In this document: one piece after another, positions 10,985 to 20,400 of the stretch | Layout: every line of letters starts with the position of its first letter | How positions within the stretch are numbered: the stretch's first letter is position 1 | Assembly: GCF_007859205.1 (NCBI RefSeq) | Contig: NZ_VOHP01000001.1 | Coordinates: forward strand, 124,001-188,000 | DNA length: 64,000 bases | Source: Streptococcus sp. sy004 | GTDB taxonomy: Bacteria > Bacillota > Bacilli > Lactobacillales > Streptococcaceae | Direction: 5' to 3' | Translations under genes and position numbers: made by a program | The notes under the pieces: model-generated | Told to the model about the DNA's origin: nothing | Databases searched by the model: none | The model's input: the letters and a program-made list of their open reading frames with translations, nothing else

Positions 10985-12198
10985 TGCAATACGCTGAAAT
11001 TATGGTACGTTATGGTGAATTATCCACCAAGGGTAAAAACCGTATGCGCTTTATTAACCAATTAAGACGTAATATCCAACATGTCCTAAGTTGTTATCCT
11101 GATATTAGTATTAGGGCAACACGAGATCGGACCCACATCTATCTTAATGGAACAGATTATCAACTGGTGGCTCAAGATTTAACCAAAATTTTTGGTATTC
11201 AAGCTTTCTCTCCGGTTTATAAGGTTGAAAAAGACCTTGTTGTTTTGAAAAAAGCTGTGCAAACTATTATGCAAGACCTGTATCATGAGGGATTAACCTT
11301 CAAGATTTCAACCAAGCGAAGTGATCACAGTTTTGAATTAGATAGTCGTGATCTTAATCAACTTTTAGGAGCTGCAGTTTTTGAGGTTTTGCCAAAAATT
11401 CAAGCTCAGATGAAGACTCCTGATGTCAATCTTAAAGTTGAAATTCGTGACGATGCAGCTTATCTTTCTCACGAAGAAATCAAAGGGGCAGGCGGACTTC
11501 CTGTGGGGACGTCTGGTCGTGGCATGCTGATGTTATCAGGTGGCATCGATTCACCAGTAGCGGGCTATTTAGCTCTTAAACGTGGTGTAGCAATTGAAGC
11601 GGTACATTTTGCTAGCCCTCCTTATACTAGCCCAGGAGCCTTGAAAAAAGCTCAAGATTTGACACGTCAATTAACTAAATTTGGTGGTAATATTCAGTTT
11701 ATCGAGGTACCATTTACTGAAATTCAAGAAGAAATTAAGGAAAAAACACCAGAAGCCTATCTGATGACTTTGACTCGTCGCTTTATGATGCGAATTACCG
11801 ATGCCATTCGTGAAGCACGTCAAGGCATGGTTATTGTCAATGGTGAAAGTCTTGGTCAGGTTGCTAGTCAAACCTTGGAAAGCATGCAAGCCATCAATGC
11901 GGTAACCAACACGCCAGTCATTCGTCCAGTGGTCACCATGGATAAATTGGAAATTATTGAGTTGGCTCAAGCCATTGATACCTTTGACATCTCAATTCAA
12001 CCCTTTGAAGATTGTTGTACGATTTTTGCTCCAGATCGTCCTAAAACCAATCCAAAACTGAAAAATGTCGAGCAGTATGAGGCACGTTTGGATGTAGAGG
12101 GTTTGGTTGCTCGAGCTGTGGCAGGAATTAAGGTGACGGAAATCACACCTCAAATTGAGCAAGATCAAGTGACAGATTTGATTGTTCAATTGTTATAA
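10984..12198 (+). CDS. thiI: tRNA 4-thiouridine synthase ThiI
   Basis: Adenylates and thiolates U8 of tRNA. An N-terminal ferredoxin-like region and THUMP domain (to about residue 165) bind tRNA. The PP-loop ATPase motif SGGIDS is at residues 185-190. The conserved [18 protein letters not shown] provides a cysteine in the catalytic domain. At 404 residues it lacks the C-terminal rhodanese domain of the E. coli protein, as is usual in Firmicutes. Sulfur must therefore pass directly from the upstream desulfurase to the PP-loop domain or a low-molecular thiol. Followed by a terminator. Confidence 0.95.
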   Translation: MQYAEIMVRYGELSTKGKNRMRFINQLRRNIQHVLSCYPDISIRATRDRTHIYLNGTDYQLVAQDLTKIFGIQAFSPVYKVEKDLVVLKKAVQTIMQDLYHEGLTFKISTKRSDHSFELDSRDLNQLLGAAVFEVLPKIQAQMKTPDVNLKVEIRDDAAYLSHEEIKGAGGLPVGTSGRGMLMLSGGIDSPVAGYLALKRGVAIEAVHFASPPYTSPGALKKAQDLTRQLTKFGGNIQFIEVPFTEIQEEIKEKTPEAYLMTLTRRFMMRITDAIREARQGMVIVNGESLGQVASQTLESMQAINAVTNTPVIRPVVTMDKLEIIELAQAIDTFDISIQPFEDCCTIFAPDRPKTNPKLKNVEQYEARLDVEGLVARAVAGIKVTEITPQIEQDQVTDLIVQLL

Positions 12199-12202
12199 GA
12201 TG

Positions 12203-12229
12203 AAAACTAGACAAGTTCTAGTTTTTTTG
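12203..12229 (+). terminator. Terminator after thiI
   Basis: AAAACTAGA and TCTAGTTTT form a 9-bp stem around a 5-base loop, followed by a T-run. Confidence 0.8.
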
Positions 12230-12269
12230 TTTAAAATGTTGTGAAAAAAGACACAAAATTCTCTTTTTT

Positions 12270-12278
12270 TGTTATAAT
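12270..12278 (+). promoter_or_regulatory. Extended -10 promoter six bases before the GNAT start codon
   Basis: TGTTATAAT is a perfect extended -10. Only GAAAAC separates it from ATG 12285, and no ribosome-binding site can fit. Confidence 0.65.
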
Positions 12279-12284
12279 GAAAAC

Positions 12285-12839
12285 ATGGATATCTGGACAT
12301 CTTTGGCTAAATTTTCTTTGATTGAAACACAACGATTGATTTTACGCCCCTTTACCTTTGCTGATTCACAAGCTTTTTTCGCTATTAGTGGTCAAAAAGA
12401 GCCTTTGCCGTTTATTTTTCCTGCTCCCCTAACACAAAAAGAGAGTGATTACCTTTTGGTGCATGATTTTTTGAAACATCCTTTGGGGATTTGGGCGATT
12501 GAAGACAAACAAAACAATCAGTTACTTGGTTCAATCCGCTTAGAAAAAATCAATCCAGAAGAAAAACGAGCAGAAGTGGGTTATTTTATTGATAGAGAGG
12601 TTTGGGGGCAAGGTTATGCAACCGAAGCCTTAAAAACCTTGGTTTTTCTTGCCTTTCAAGAATTTTTGCTGACAGAATTGCTCATCATCACCCATGCTGA
12701 AAATGTGGCCAGTCAACATGTGGCTCAAAAGGCAGGTTTTCGTTATCTGAAACAATTCAAGGGGAGTGATCGTTACAACCGCCAAATCAAGTCCTATAAG
12801 CTCTTTAGCATGACAAAGGGAGATTACTATTATGAGTAA
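12285..12839 (+). CDS. GNAT family N-acetyltransferase (RimJ/RimL type)
   Basis: 184-residue acetyl-CoA-dependent acetyltransferase. TQRLILRPFTFAD is the usual RimJ/RimL opening, and VGYFIDREVWGQGYATEAL holds the acetyl-CoA loop (R/Q-x-x-G-x-A pattern, here GQGYAT). ENVASQHVAQKAGFRYLK is the C-terminal motif B. The substrate is unknown. It overlaps the following spxR-like gene by eight bases, so the two are co-translated. Leaderless start probable. Confidence 0.88.
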   Translation: MDIWTSLAKFSLIETQRLILRPFTFADSQAFFAISGQKEPLPFIFPAPLTQKESDYLLVHDFLKHPLGIWAIEDKQNNQLLGSIRLEKINPEEKRAEVGYFIDREVWGQGYATEALKTLVFLAFQEFLLTELLIITHAENVASQHVAQKAGFRYLKQFKGSDRYNRQIKSYKLFSMTKGDYYYE

Positions 12840-14094
12840 GCATCAAGAGATTTTAGATTATTTGACGCAGCTAGAAGTAGGCAAACGCATTAGTGTCAGA
12901 GGGATTGCCAATCGTTTACAAGTGAGTGAGGGCACAGCTTACCGTGCCATTAAGGAGGCTGAAAATCGTGGTCTAGTTGAAACCCATCATCGTAGTGGTA
13001 CCGTGAGAATTGATCGTCAAGCCAAGTTTTTCCCTAGTCAATTACGGTTTGCAGATGTGGTGGCGATTACAGGAGCAGAAGTGGTTGCTGGTCAGGCAGG
13101 TTTATCAGGACGTTTTAATCAGTTTTTAATTGGTGCCATGACAACTGAGGGGTTAAATAAATATTTGAAACCTGGTAATTTAGTCATTGTTGGTGATCGT
13201 GAGGACATTCAAAGCTTGGTCTTAGAGAGTGGCAATGCCCTTTTAGTAACGGGGGGCTATTCTATTTCTGAAAAAATGAAAGCGCTATCTAATTCTTTGG
13301 GTTTACCCCTTTTGGTTAGTTCACATGATACATTTACCCTAGCTAGTTTGATTAATCAAGCCTTTATTAAGCAAAATCTTCCTATGAAAACTTGCCATGT
13401 CGCTGATATTTATCAAAGTAAGAAAACTTATGGCTATTTACATGAAACAGACCGCATTACTGATTATTTTCAGTTGCAAAAGACGACTAAACGTGTGCGA
13501 TTTCCAGTGGTTAACCAAGAGGGAAATTTGGTTGGGGTGGTTAGCTTGCGTGATGTGATTGCCTACCCTCAAGAAGCGTTCTTAAAAACAGTAATGACGA
13601 AATACCCTGTTTGTGTAGAACTGGAAGATAGTTTAGCTAGTATTGGGCAGTTAATGGTGGCAGAAGACTTCGCTTTTTTACCTGTCGTTGATGATAAGGG
13701 GTTGTTGTTAGGCTTGGTGACTAGAAAACAAGTGATGGATAGTTTAGACTGGACTGGGTCAGTTTCTATCGTTTCCTCTCGTTCTGTTGTTGACTTTCCA
13801 TGGTTGCAAGAAAAAGATGGTTTTTCCCTTTTTGACTCAGTAAGAGAGTGGTCGAAAGCTACTTTACTGCTTGCGGTTAATGACTTAGCTGAGAAAATTA
13901 TGGAAGATGCCGGAAAAAAACATATCATTATTGAGCAAATGATGATATACTGGTTAGAAGAGATGAAACAAGGCAGCAAACTTTTCATTCAGCCTCATCT
14001 TAGTATGGCAACAAGGCAAGATATCATTGAATTGTCTATCTTTATTGATGAGACATTAGTTGCCAAAGCCATGATAACCAGTAAAGTAACTTAG
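12832..14094 (+). CDS. spxR: CBS-HotDog domain transcription factor SpxR
   Basis: 420 residues with four parts: a winged helix-turn-helix at about 1-65 (ISVRGIANRLQVSEGTAYRAIKEA), a DRTGG-type domain at about 70-185, a CBS pair at about 190-310, and a HotDog (MaoC-like) fold at the C-terminus. This order is that of SpxR, which in pneumococcus raises spxB (pyruvate oxidase) and strH expression. CBS pairs usually sense adenine nucleotides, so it may read energy state; that is inference. The Shine-Dalgarno sequence lies in the end of the GNAT gene. Confidence 0.88.
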   Translation: MSKHQEILDYLTQLEVGKRISVRGIANRLQVSEGTAYRAIKEAENRGLVETHHRSGTVRIDRQAKFFPSQLRFADVVAITGAEVVAGQAGLSGRFNQFLIGAMTTEGLNKYLKPGNLVIVGDREDIQSLVLESGNALLVTGGYSISEKMKALSNSLGLPLLVSSHDTFTLASLINQAFIKQNLPMKTCHVADIYQSKKTYGYLHETDRITDYFQLQKTTKRVRFPVVNQEGNLVGVVSLRDVIAYPQEAFLKTVMTKYPVCVELEDSLASIGQLMVAEDFAFLPVVDDKGLLLGLVTRKQVMDSLDWTGSVSIVSSRSVVDFPWLQEKDGFSLFDSVREWSKATLLLAVNDLAEKIMEDAGKKHIIIEQMMIYWLEEMKQGSKLFIQPHLSMATRQDIIELSIFIDETLVAKAMITSKVT

Positions 14095-14109
14095 AGGAGT
14101 TTATTTTAG

Positions 14110-14970
14110 ATGATTACCATTAAATCAGCCCGTGAAATTGAAGCTATGGAGCGTGCCAGCAAGGTTTTGACAGGCATTCATATCGCTCTACGTCAACTCA
14201 TCAAACCAGGCTTGGATATGTGGGCTATTGAAGAATTTGTTCGTAAACGTTGTAAGGAAGAAAATGTTCTACCTTTGCAAATTGGAGTAGAAGGAAGTCT
14301 GATGGACTACCCTTATGCCACTTGTTGTGGCTTAAATGATGAGGTTGCTCATGCCTTTCCTCGTCACTATATCTTAAAAGAAGGAGATTTACTCAAGGTG
14401 GACATGGTCTTGAGTGAGCCCTTAGATAAAGCGGTTTTAGATGTTTCTAAACTTGATTTTGATAATGTTACTTTGATGAAACAACATACCCAGTCTTATA
14501 CAGGTGGTTTGGCTGATTCTTGTTGGGCTTATGCGGTTGGTCAAGTGTCTGATGACGTTAAAGACTTGATGGAAGTGACGCGTGAATGCCTGTATAGAGG
14601 GATTGAACAAGCACAAGTTGGTAACCGTTTGGGTGATATTGGTGCAGCCATTCAAGACTATGCTGAAAGTCGTGGCTATGGTGTTGTTCGTGATTTGGTT
14701 GGTCATGGCGTTGGCCCAACCATGCATGAAGATCCCTTAGTTCCCCATTATGGTGTAGCAGGTCGTGGTTTACGTTTGCGTGAAGGCATGGTTTTAACCA
14801 TTGAACCTATGATTAACACAGGGACTTGGGAAATTGATACAGATTTGAAAACGGGCTGGGCTCATAAGACCTTAGATGGTGGCTTGTCTTGCCAATATGA
14901 ACATCAATTTGTCATTACTAAAGATGGTCCAAAAATTTTAACCAGTCAGGGTCAAGAAAAAACCTACTAG
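14110..14970 (+). CDS. map: Methionine aminopeptidase, type I (streptococcal variant with insert)
   Basis: Removes the initiator methionine from new proteins. Visible are the substrate-pocket cysteines in YATCCGLNDEVAHAFP, the metal ligands in KVDMVLS and GLADSCWA, the metal/catalytic histidine in GHGVGPTMHEDP, and the C-terminal glutamates in LTIEPM and YEHQFVIT. At 286 residues it is longer than the roughly 250-residue enzymes because about 27 residues are inserted between the first two metal aspartates, a feature known in pneumococcal MetAP. The ribosome-binding site is GAGGAG. Sits between spxR and a yihY-like gene with short gaps. Confidence 0.93.
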   Translation: MITIKSAREIEAMERASKVLTGIHIALRQLIKPGLDMWAIEEFVRKRCKEENVLPLQIGVEGSLMDYPYATCCGLNDEVAHAFPRHYILKEGDLLKVDMVLSEPLDKAVLDVSKLDFDNVTLMKQHTQSYTGGLADSCWAYAVGQVSDDVKDLMEVTRECLYRGIEQAQVGNRLGDIGAAIQDYAESRGYGVVRDLVGHGVGPTMHEDPLVPHYGVAGRGLRLREGMVLTIEPMINTGTWEIDTDLKTGWAHKTLDGGLSCQYEHQFVITKDGPKILTSQGQEKTY

Positions 14971-14977
14971 ACTATCG

Positions 14978-15889
14978 ATGAAAACAGTATTGAATAAAAT
15001 TAAAGGCTACCTTTCTTGGCAGCCTTTACAAGTCTTTATAGCCAATTATCAAAGTGCCGAAATGGAGCTGTCTAGTGTGGCAGTTGCCTATTATCTTATG
15101 CTGACCGTCTTTCCACTGTTGATTATCGTAGCCAACATTTTTCCCTACTTACCAATCAATCTAACTGATTTATTGGTCTTGATGGAGGAAAATCTTCCAG
15201 AACAAATTTATCAAATGACCAAGGGTTTGGTGGTTGATATTTTTTCAAAGCCTGCGGGTAGTATTTTAGGTTTGGCGAGTTTGACAGGATTTTGGACCAT
15301 GACGAAAAGTCTGAGTTCTCTCCAAAAAGCAGTCAATAAGGTCTATGAAGCGGCAGATAATCGAGATTTTTTTATCAGCCATTTGATTGGTATTTTAACT
15401 AGCTTACTGATTCTCTTTCTCTTGACCTTTGCCTTGATGTTGACAACATTTTCAGAAGCTATTTTACAAGTTATCAATCGTCATTATCCTTTGGGAGATT
15501 TAGCTGATTTAGCCTTAACCTTGACCAAGCCATTGCTTGCCATCTTGGTTTGGATGGGAATTGCCTCTTTGTATTTTATTCTTCCCAATGTCAAGATTAA
15601 AAAATTACGCTATATTTTACCAGGAACTTTTTTGACTAGCTTTGTTCTACTTTTTTTAAATAATATGATTGGTTTTTATGTGAGTAAGCAGTTGGACAGG
15701 TTGAGTGATTTTAAGGTTTTTGGTTCTGTTGTTGCACTTGTGATTATGGTTTGGTTTATGGTTTTAGCCCGTGTGTTGATTTTAGGAGCTGTTCTTAATG
15801 CCACCACACAAAAACTTTCTCAAGGCAAACTCGAGGCTCGTCGAGGAGACGTGAAAACCCTCATCCAATCTCGGCAGGACGAAAATTAA
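14978..15889 (+). CDS. YihY/BrkB family membrane protein
   Basis: 303-residue integral membrane protein with about six transmembrane segments. It shows the family hallmarks VAYYLMLTVFPLL near the start and GSVVALVIMVWFMVLARVLILGA near the end. Once called ribonuclease BN by mistake; the family's real function is unsettled. Seven bases after map, so co-transcribed. The C-terminal tail is short, basic and cytoplasmic. Confidence 0.88.
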   Translation: MKTVLNKIKGYLSWQPLQVFIANYQSAEMELSSVAVAYYLMLTVFPLLIIVANIFPYLPINLTDLLVLMEENLPEQIYQMTKGLVVDIFSKPAGSILGLASLTGFWTMTKSLSSLQKAVNKVYEAADNRDFFISHLIGILTSLLILFLLTFALMLTTFSEAILQVINRHYPLGDLADLALTLTKPLLAILVWMGIASLYFILPNVKIKKLRYILPGTFLTSFVLLFLNNMIGFYVSKQLDRLSDFKVFGSVVALVIMVWFMVLARVLILGAVLNATTQKLSQGKLEARRGDVKTLIQSRQDEN

Positions 15890-15903
15890 AGTTTGCTTCA
15901 TTA

Positions 15904-15940
15904 AGAAAAATCTCCACTGGTTTAGTGGAGATTTTCTGTT
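15904..15940. terminator. Bidirectional terminator between yihY-like and gtrA-like genes
   Basis: AAAAATCTCCACT (15906-15918) and AGTGGAGATTTTC (from 15924) form a stem of about 12 bp, with A- and T-runs on both strands. The last codons (ENLH-stop) of the minus-strand gene lie inside the hairpin. Confidence 0.85.
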
Positions 15941-16365
15941 TGTTTTTTATTTTTGAAGATAAAGAATTTACTCAAGAAGTAATTCAAAACAATAATAAAG
16001 ACTTGAGAAAATAGTGTTTCAATTCGGTTAACCCAAAGAATGCTATCGTTGACAAATTGCCCAATAATCTGTGGAAAAGCAGTCACAAAGAACCAAGCCA
16101 AGAATAAATCAAGGATTAAGGTAGCTAGGCGAGCTCCAAGGAATTTACCAAAGCGATTAAGACGACCTTGATGTGCTTGATTAAAAACAAAAAGGTCATT
16201 GGTGACAAAAGCAAAAAGCACTGCCGTGATATTGGCCACAATGGCTGATAAAATTGGTTCTTGGGTTAGGTAAAAAATGATTTCTCGTGTCAGCATGTAA
16301 ACCACAGTAGCAAGAACACCAAAAATCAAATATTTAATAGCTTCAGTTTGTAGTAATTTTTTCAT
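15922..16365 (-). CDS. GtrA family membrane protein
   Basis: 147 residues with four predicted membrane helices. The family motif is seen in IKYLIFGVLATVVYMLTREI and in the C-terminal NYFLSKFFIFK. GtrA-like proteins are thought to help move lipid-linked sugars across the membrane for cell-surface glycosylation. No glycosyltransferase partner is adjacent. Divergent from the queT unit. The ribosome-binding site is poor (GAG), and a minus-strand TATGAT lies 11 bases before the ATG. Confidence 0.85.
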   Translation of the reverse strand: MKKLLQTEAIKYLIFGVLATVVYMLTREIIFYLTQEPILSAIVANITAVLFAFVTNDLFVFNQAHQGRLNRFGKFLGARLATLILDLFLAWFFVTAFPQIIGQFVNDSILWVNRIETLFSQVFIIVLNYFLSKFFIFKNKKQTENLH

Positions 16366-16395
16366 ATTTCTACTCTATCATATTTTGTTAAATTA

Positions 16396-16404
16396 TGCTA
16401 TAAT
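16396..16404 (+). promoter_or_regulatory. Extended -10 promoter of the queT unit
   Basis: TGCTATAAT, about 20 bases before the preQ1-II aptamer, so the whole riboswitch lies in the leader. Confidence 0.75.
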
Positions 16405-16410
16405 GAGCGA

Positions 16411-16484
16411 GTTGCAAGGCAACCCTTGGTGCTTCTTATCCTTTCACCAAGCATATTAAACGTGGATTTTACCACTAAAGGAGA
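16411..16484 (+). promoter_or_regulatory. preQ1-II riboswitch (COG4708 RNA)
   Basis: A short upstream hairpin GTTGC/GCAAC (16411-16423) precedes the aptamer. Stem P2 is CTTGGTG (16425-16431) with CACCAAG (16445-16451), followed by the conserved GCATATTA-ACG linker. Stem P4 is GTGG/CCAC (16462-16465/16472-16475). The loop TCCTTT (16439-16444) can pair with AAAGGA (16477-16482), which is the ribosome-binding site itself. This H-type pseudoknot is the known preQ1-II design: binding of pre-queuosine-1 hides the Shine-Dalgarno and turns off translation of queT. Confidence 0.93.
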
Positions 16485-16489
16485 TAATA

Positions 16490-17002
16490 ATGACACAACG
16501 ACTTACCACACGTGACTATGTTGATGTTGCATTGATTGCGGCTCTTTACATCGTCTTGACAATTCTTCCACCTTTTAATGCGATTAGTTATGGCCCGTAT
16601 CAATTTCGGGTTGCTGAAATGTTTAACTTTCTAGCTTTCTACCATCGCAAATACCTTTATGCCGTGACACTTGGCTGTATGATTGCTAACTTTTACAGTT
16701 ATGGTCTGATTGACGTCTTGGTTGGTGGTTTATCAACACTAATTTTTGTTCATTTAGGTGTTAAGCTATTCCATCGCTATCTCAACGAGCGTGTCTTTAA
16801 TGGTCTATTTAACAAGGCATTTTTCTATTTTTCAATCTTTTTTGCGCTATCTATGGTGACAGTCGCAGCTGAATTAACCATTCTCGCTAAGGTGCCTTTC
16901 TTATTGACTTGGTTAACAACTGCCTTGGGAGAATTTGCCTCACTCTTAGTTGGCTCTATTATCATTGAACGTTTAGCCAAACGACTTCATTTTGGAAAGT
17001 AG
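16490..17002 (+). CDS. queT: QueT family queuosine-precursor transporter
   Basis: 170 residues with about five membrane helices, the S-component-like QueT family (COG4708) that imports a queuosine precursor such as preQ1 or queuine. Conserved family segments include NAISYGPYQFRVAEMFNFLAF and GCMIANFYSYG. Directly controlled by the preQ1-II riboswitch, which fits feedback on precursor uptake. An OsmC-like gene follows after six bases. Confidence 0.93.
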   Translation: MTQRLTTRDYVDVALIAALYIVLTILPPFNAISYGPYQFRVAEMFNFLAFYHRKYLYAVTLGCMIANFYSYGLIDVLVGGLSTLIFVHLGVKLFHRYLNERVFNGLFNKAFFYFSIFFALSMVTVAAELTILAKVPFLLTWLTTALGEFASLLVGSIIIERLAKRLHFGK

Positions 17003-17008
17003 GATGAG

Positions 17009-17374
17009 ATGTATCAAACTAAAATAATAGGACAAGACCTTTACCGAGTTCGTTCAGAAGGTTACGGAACATCTGTTGAGTTGTTTGGTCAAACCAAGGA
17101 TGGTGAAACGCCGATGAGCTTGTTAAATATAGCCCTAGTAGCTTGTATTACCATGTGTCTTCAGGGCTACTTTTATCGCTATCACAAGGAAAAACAGGTT
17201 CCTGTTACGGTGGATAGTCGCTATGAGACAGATTTTTTTCAGGTCAGAGTCAATTTGCCAGAGGCTTTAGAGGCTAGCGAGCAAGATAAGTTGTCAGCCT
17301 ATATTGATAAACATTGTCGAGTGAAAAAACTTTTGCGAGAAGACTTGACCATAGTTATTGATTTTAAGGTATAA
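17009..17374 (+). CDS. OsmC family protein
   Basis: 121 residues. OsmC-fold proteins are thiol peroxidases that reduce organic hydroperoxides with two cysteines. Here C46 (VACITMC, start of the central helix) fits the first and C103 (KHC) the second; C50 is extra. The second motif lacks the usual C-P-V/I (it is CRV), so peroxidase activity is not assured. Lies six bases behind queT on the same transcript, so it may share regulation by queuosine precursor at the mRNA level only, because the riboswitch acts on queT translation. Confidence 0.8.
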   Translation: MYQTKIIGQDLYRVRSEGYGTSVELFGQTKDGETPMSLLNIALVACITMCLQGYFYRYHKEKQVPVTVDSRYETDFFQVRVNLPEALEASEQDKLSAYIDKHCRVKKLLREDLTIVIDFKV

Positions 17375-17381
17375 GCTAAGG

Positions 17382-17409
17382 GTAAGAAGTCCAACTTCTT
17401 GCTCTTTTT
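17382..17409 (+). terminator. Terminator after the OsmC-family gene
   Basis: GTAAGAAGT and ACTTCTTGC (one T-G) form a 9-bp stem around CCA, followed by TCTTTTT. Confidence 0.75.
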
Positions 17410-17417
17410 GTTATAAT
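17409..17417 (+). promoter_or_regulatory. Extended -10 promoter of rexBA
   Basis: TGTTATAAT with the T-run of the previous terminator just upstream. Start 17445 is 27 bases after it, with GAGG as ribosome-binding site. Confidence 0.65.
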
Positions 17418-17444
17418 AAGGGAAATAGATTAACGAGGTTGTTC

Positions 17445-20400
17445 ATGAAGTTACTTTATACGGATATTTGGCAGGAATTGACACCACTCTTAGTAGAAGA
17501 AGCCAAGACACTTGCAAAGGCTGGCAAGCGTGTTTTTTATATTGCACCGAATTCTCTGTCATTTGAAAAAGAAGGTCAAGTGCTAAGGCTCTTACCTGAA
17601 CGAGCATCTTTTGCGATAACAGTGACCCGTTTTGCCCAAATGGCTCGTTATTTAACACTTAATAACATCAAGCAAGAAGAGACGATTGATGATCAGGGCT
17701 TGACCATGATTTTTTATAAGCTTTTGCAGGATTTTTCTGATAGTGACTTGCAGGTCTATCATCGAGTGAGAACAGATCAAGCCTTTATTCAGCAACTGGT
17801 GGAACTTTATCAAGAAGTCAAGACCTCTCATTTAGATTGGCTGGATTTAGAGCGATTGGCAGAAAAAGAGAAAGCTAGTGATTTGGTTAAGGTTTTTCAA
17901 GCTGTTGATGACTTTTTAGTAGAACATCATCTGAGTCAACAATCTTCGCTGGCCTTTCTTAGTCAAGAGATTTTAGCTGGGCGAGTTGACCTGAGTCAAT
18001 TTGTGATCATCATTGATGGGTTTACGCGTTTTTCAGCAGAAGAAGCTGACTTAGTTAGACTCTTAGACGCTAATAGTCATGAGGTTATTGTTGGTGTGTA
18101 TGCCAGTCAAAAAGCCTATCAAGCTCAGTATATTGATGGTCATATTTATCAAGCTAGTGTGACGTTTTTACGAGGCCTATCCAGCCAGTATCAAACTAGA
18201 CCAATTTATTTGACTTCTTCAGTTCAATCAAAATCTGGTCAGCTTGTGACACAAGCCTTAGAAATGAAGACGAGTTTCACTGTCGGTTCTTTGCCTAAAC
18301 TATCAGCTAATCCAGATAAGTTACAAATTTGGCAAGCGGCTCAATCAAAAGATGAGATTGAAGCCGTGGCCAAGTCGATTCGTCAACTGGTCCAATCTGA
18401 TCAAGGTTGGCGCTATCGAGACGTCACGATTTTAGTTGGTGATTTGACCAGTTACCAATTGGAGATAGAAAAAATTTTTCATCAGTTTGATATTCCCTAC
18501 TATGTTGCAGCCAGTCAGTCTATGGTTGATCATCCTTTGGTTAATTTTATTGAAGCCCTGGAGCGACTGAAAACCTATCATTATCGAGCAGAAGACTTGC
18601 TTAATCTTTTGAAATCAGGTCTTTATGGCCAGTTTGATTTAGAGGATTTAGATCAATTTGAAGTCTATCTTAATTATGCTGATGTTAAAGGTTACCGCCA
18701 ATTTAAGCAAAATTTCACAGCTAAGGGACAAGTTGGCTACGACTTAGATTTTTTGAATGATTTGCGAACAAGAATCATCACTCCTTTAGCCAACTTCTTA
18801 AATAGCCGATCACAAAAAGCGACTAGTCTATTGATTAAGTTTAATGACTTTTTGAATCAAGTTGATGTCATGGACAATATGCAAAGGCTAAGTCAGGGCA
18901 TGAGTCAAGAAGAATTAGAACAACAAGAACAGGTTTGGCAGACTTTTGGTCGCTTATTAGAGCAAGTCCACACAATCTTTGGGTCTAGTAAACTGACGGT
19001 GTCTGATTTTCTGTCCATTTTATCAAGTGGTATGCAGGCTAGTCATTATCGTACCCTTCCTGCTACAGTAGATGTGGTCAAAGTCCAATCTTACGACTTA
19101 GTTACCCCACATCACAATCACTTCATTTTTGCTTTAGGCATGACTCAAAGTGTTTTTCCTTTGATTAAGCAAAATAAAAGTCTTTTATCAGATGACGAAC
19201 GGCTACTATTAAATCAGCAGCAAGAAGATCAGGTCGGACTGGATGTGGTTAGTCATGAAAATGGTCCACGAAATCATTATCTGGCGCTTTCGTTACTCAA
19301 TAGTGCTAGACAACAGTTAGTTTGTAGTTTTAGCCAATCCGCTGCTTCTAGTGATGACTTATCGTCTTATCTGAAGTTTTTAGAAGAATTAGGACTTGAA
19401 AAACAAAAACTTAGTGGCGAAAATGATTCGAGTGCTTACAAAGCGATGTTATCTCGTTTGTTGGCAGTCAATCATTTGGAGATTGAAACAGATGACCGTG
19501 AGACTTTTTGGCAACAGGCGATTCCTTTTTTACATCAAAAGTTAACAGAAAATGATTTGAAAACAACTCTACTAGACTTGCCGGAAACAGTTCCGATAGC
19601 AGCAGAAGTCATGCAGAGATGGTTACCCAAAGACCAGTTACAGTTATCGGTTTCAGCCTTAAGAACCTTTTACGATAATCAGTATTTGTACTTTTTACGT
19701 TATTTATTAGGTTTACAAGAACCAGAAAGTATCTATCCAGACGCAAGACAACACGGCTCTTATCTGCATAAGGTTTTAGAATACTTTATGGCTGATCAGT
19801 CGGATCAGTCTTTTGATCAGCGTTTCAGTCAGGCGCTTGCTCAGACCAGACAGGATCGCTTTTTAGCACCATTTTATCAACAATCTGCTCAAGGTCAGTT
19901 TTCTAGAAGTATTTTAGAAACTATTGCAGTCAGTGTTGCCAATTTCTTAGAAGAAAATAAGGCTATTCACGTCTTAAAACAGGAAGTTCCGTTTCACTTT
20001 AATCAGGGTCAGCAATTACAGGTTAGGGGAATCATTGACCGTCTTGATGGCTTGTTCGATGGCAGTCAAGGAATTGTTGATTACAAATCTAGTGCTAAGA
20101 CTTTTGATTTATTGGATTTTTATAATGGTTTAGATACTCAATTAGTGACTTATTTGCAAGCTTTGAAACAGACAGGTCAAGACCCTTTTGGAGCCATGTA
20201 TCTTCATTTAACAGAACCACACTTAAAATTAAAAAACATCAAGAAAAAAGAAGAGTTGATTGTTAAAGCCTATAAAACCTTGGCTTATAAGGGACTGTTT
20301 TTAGAAGATAAAAAAGAATTTCTGGACAATGGTTATTATCAATTAGACCTATATAGCTCCAAAGATATCGATCGATTATTGGCTTATAATCAAAATCTGT

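Noticed and set aside
17358-17444. N-terminal extension of RexB
   Set aside because: It runs through the OsmC terminator and the rexB promoter, and the family starts at MKLLYTDIW.
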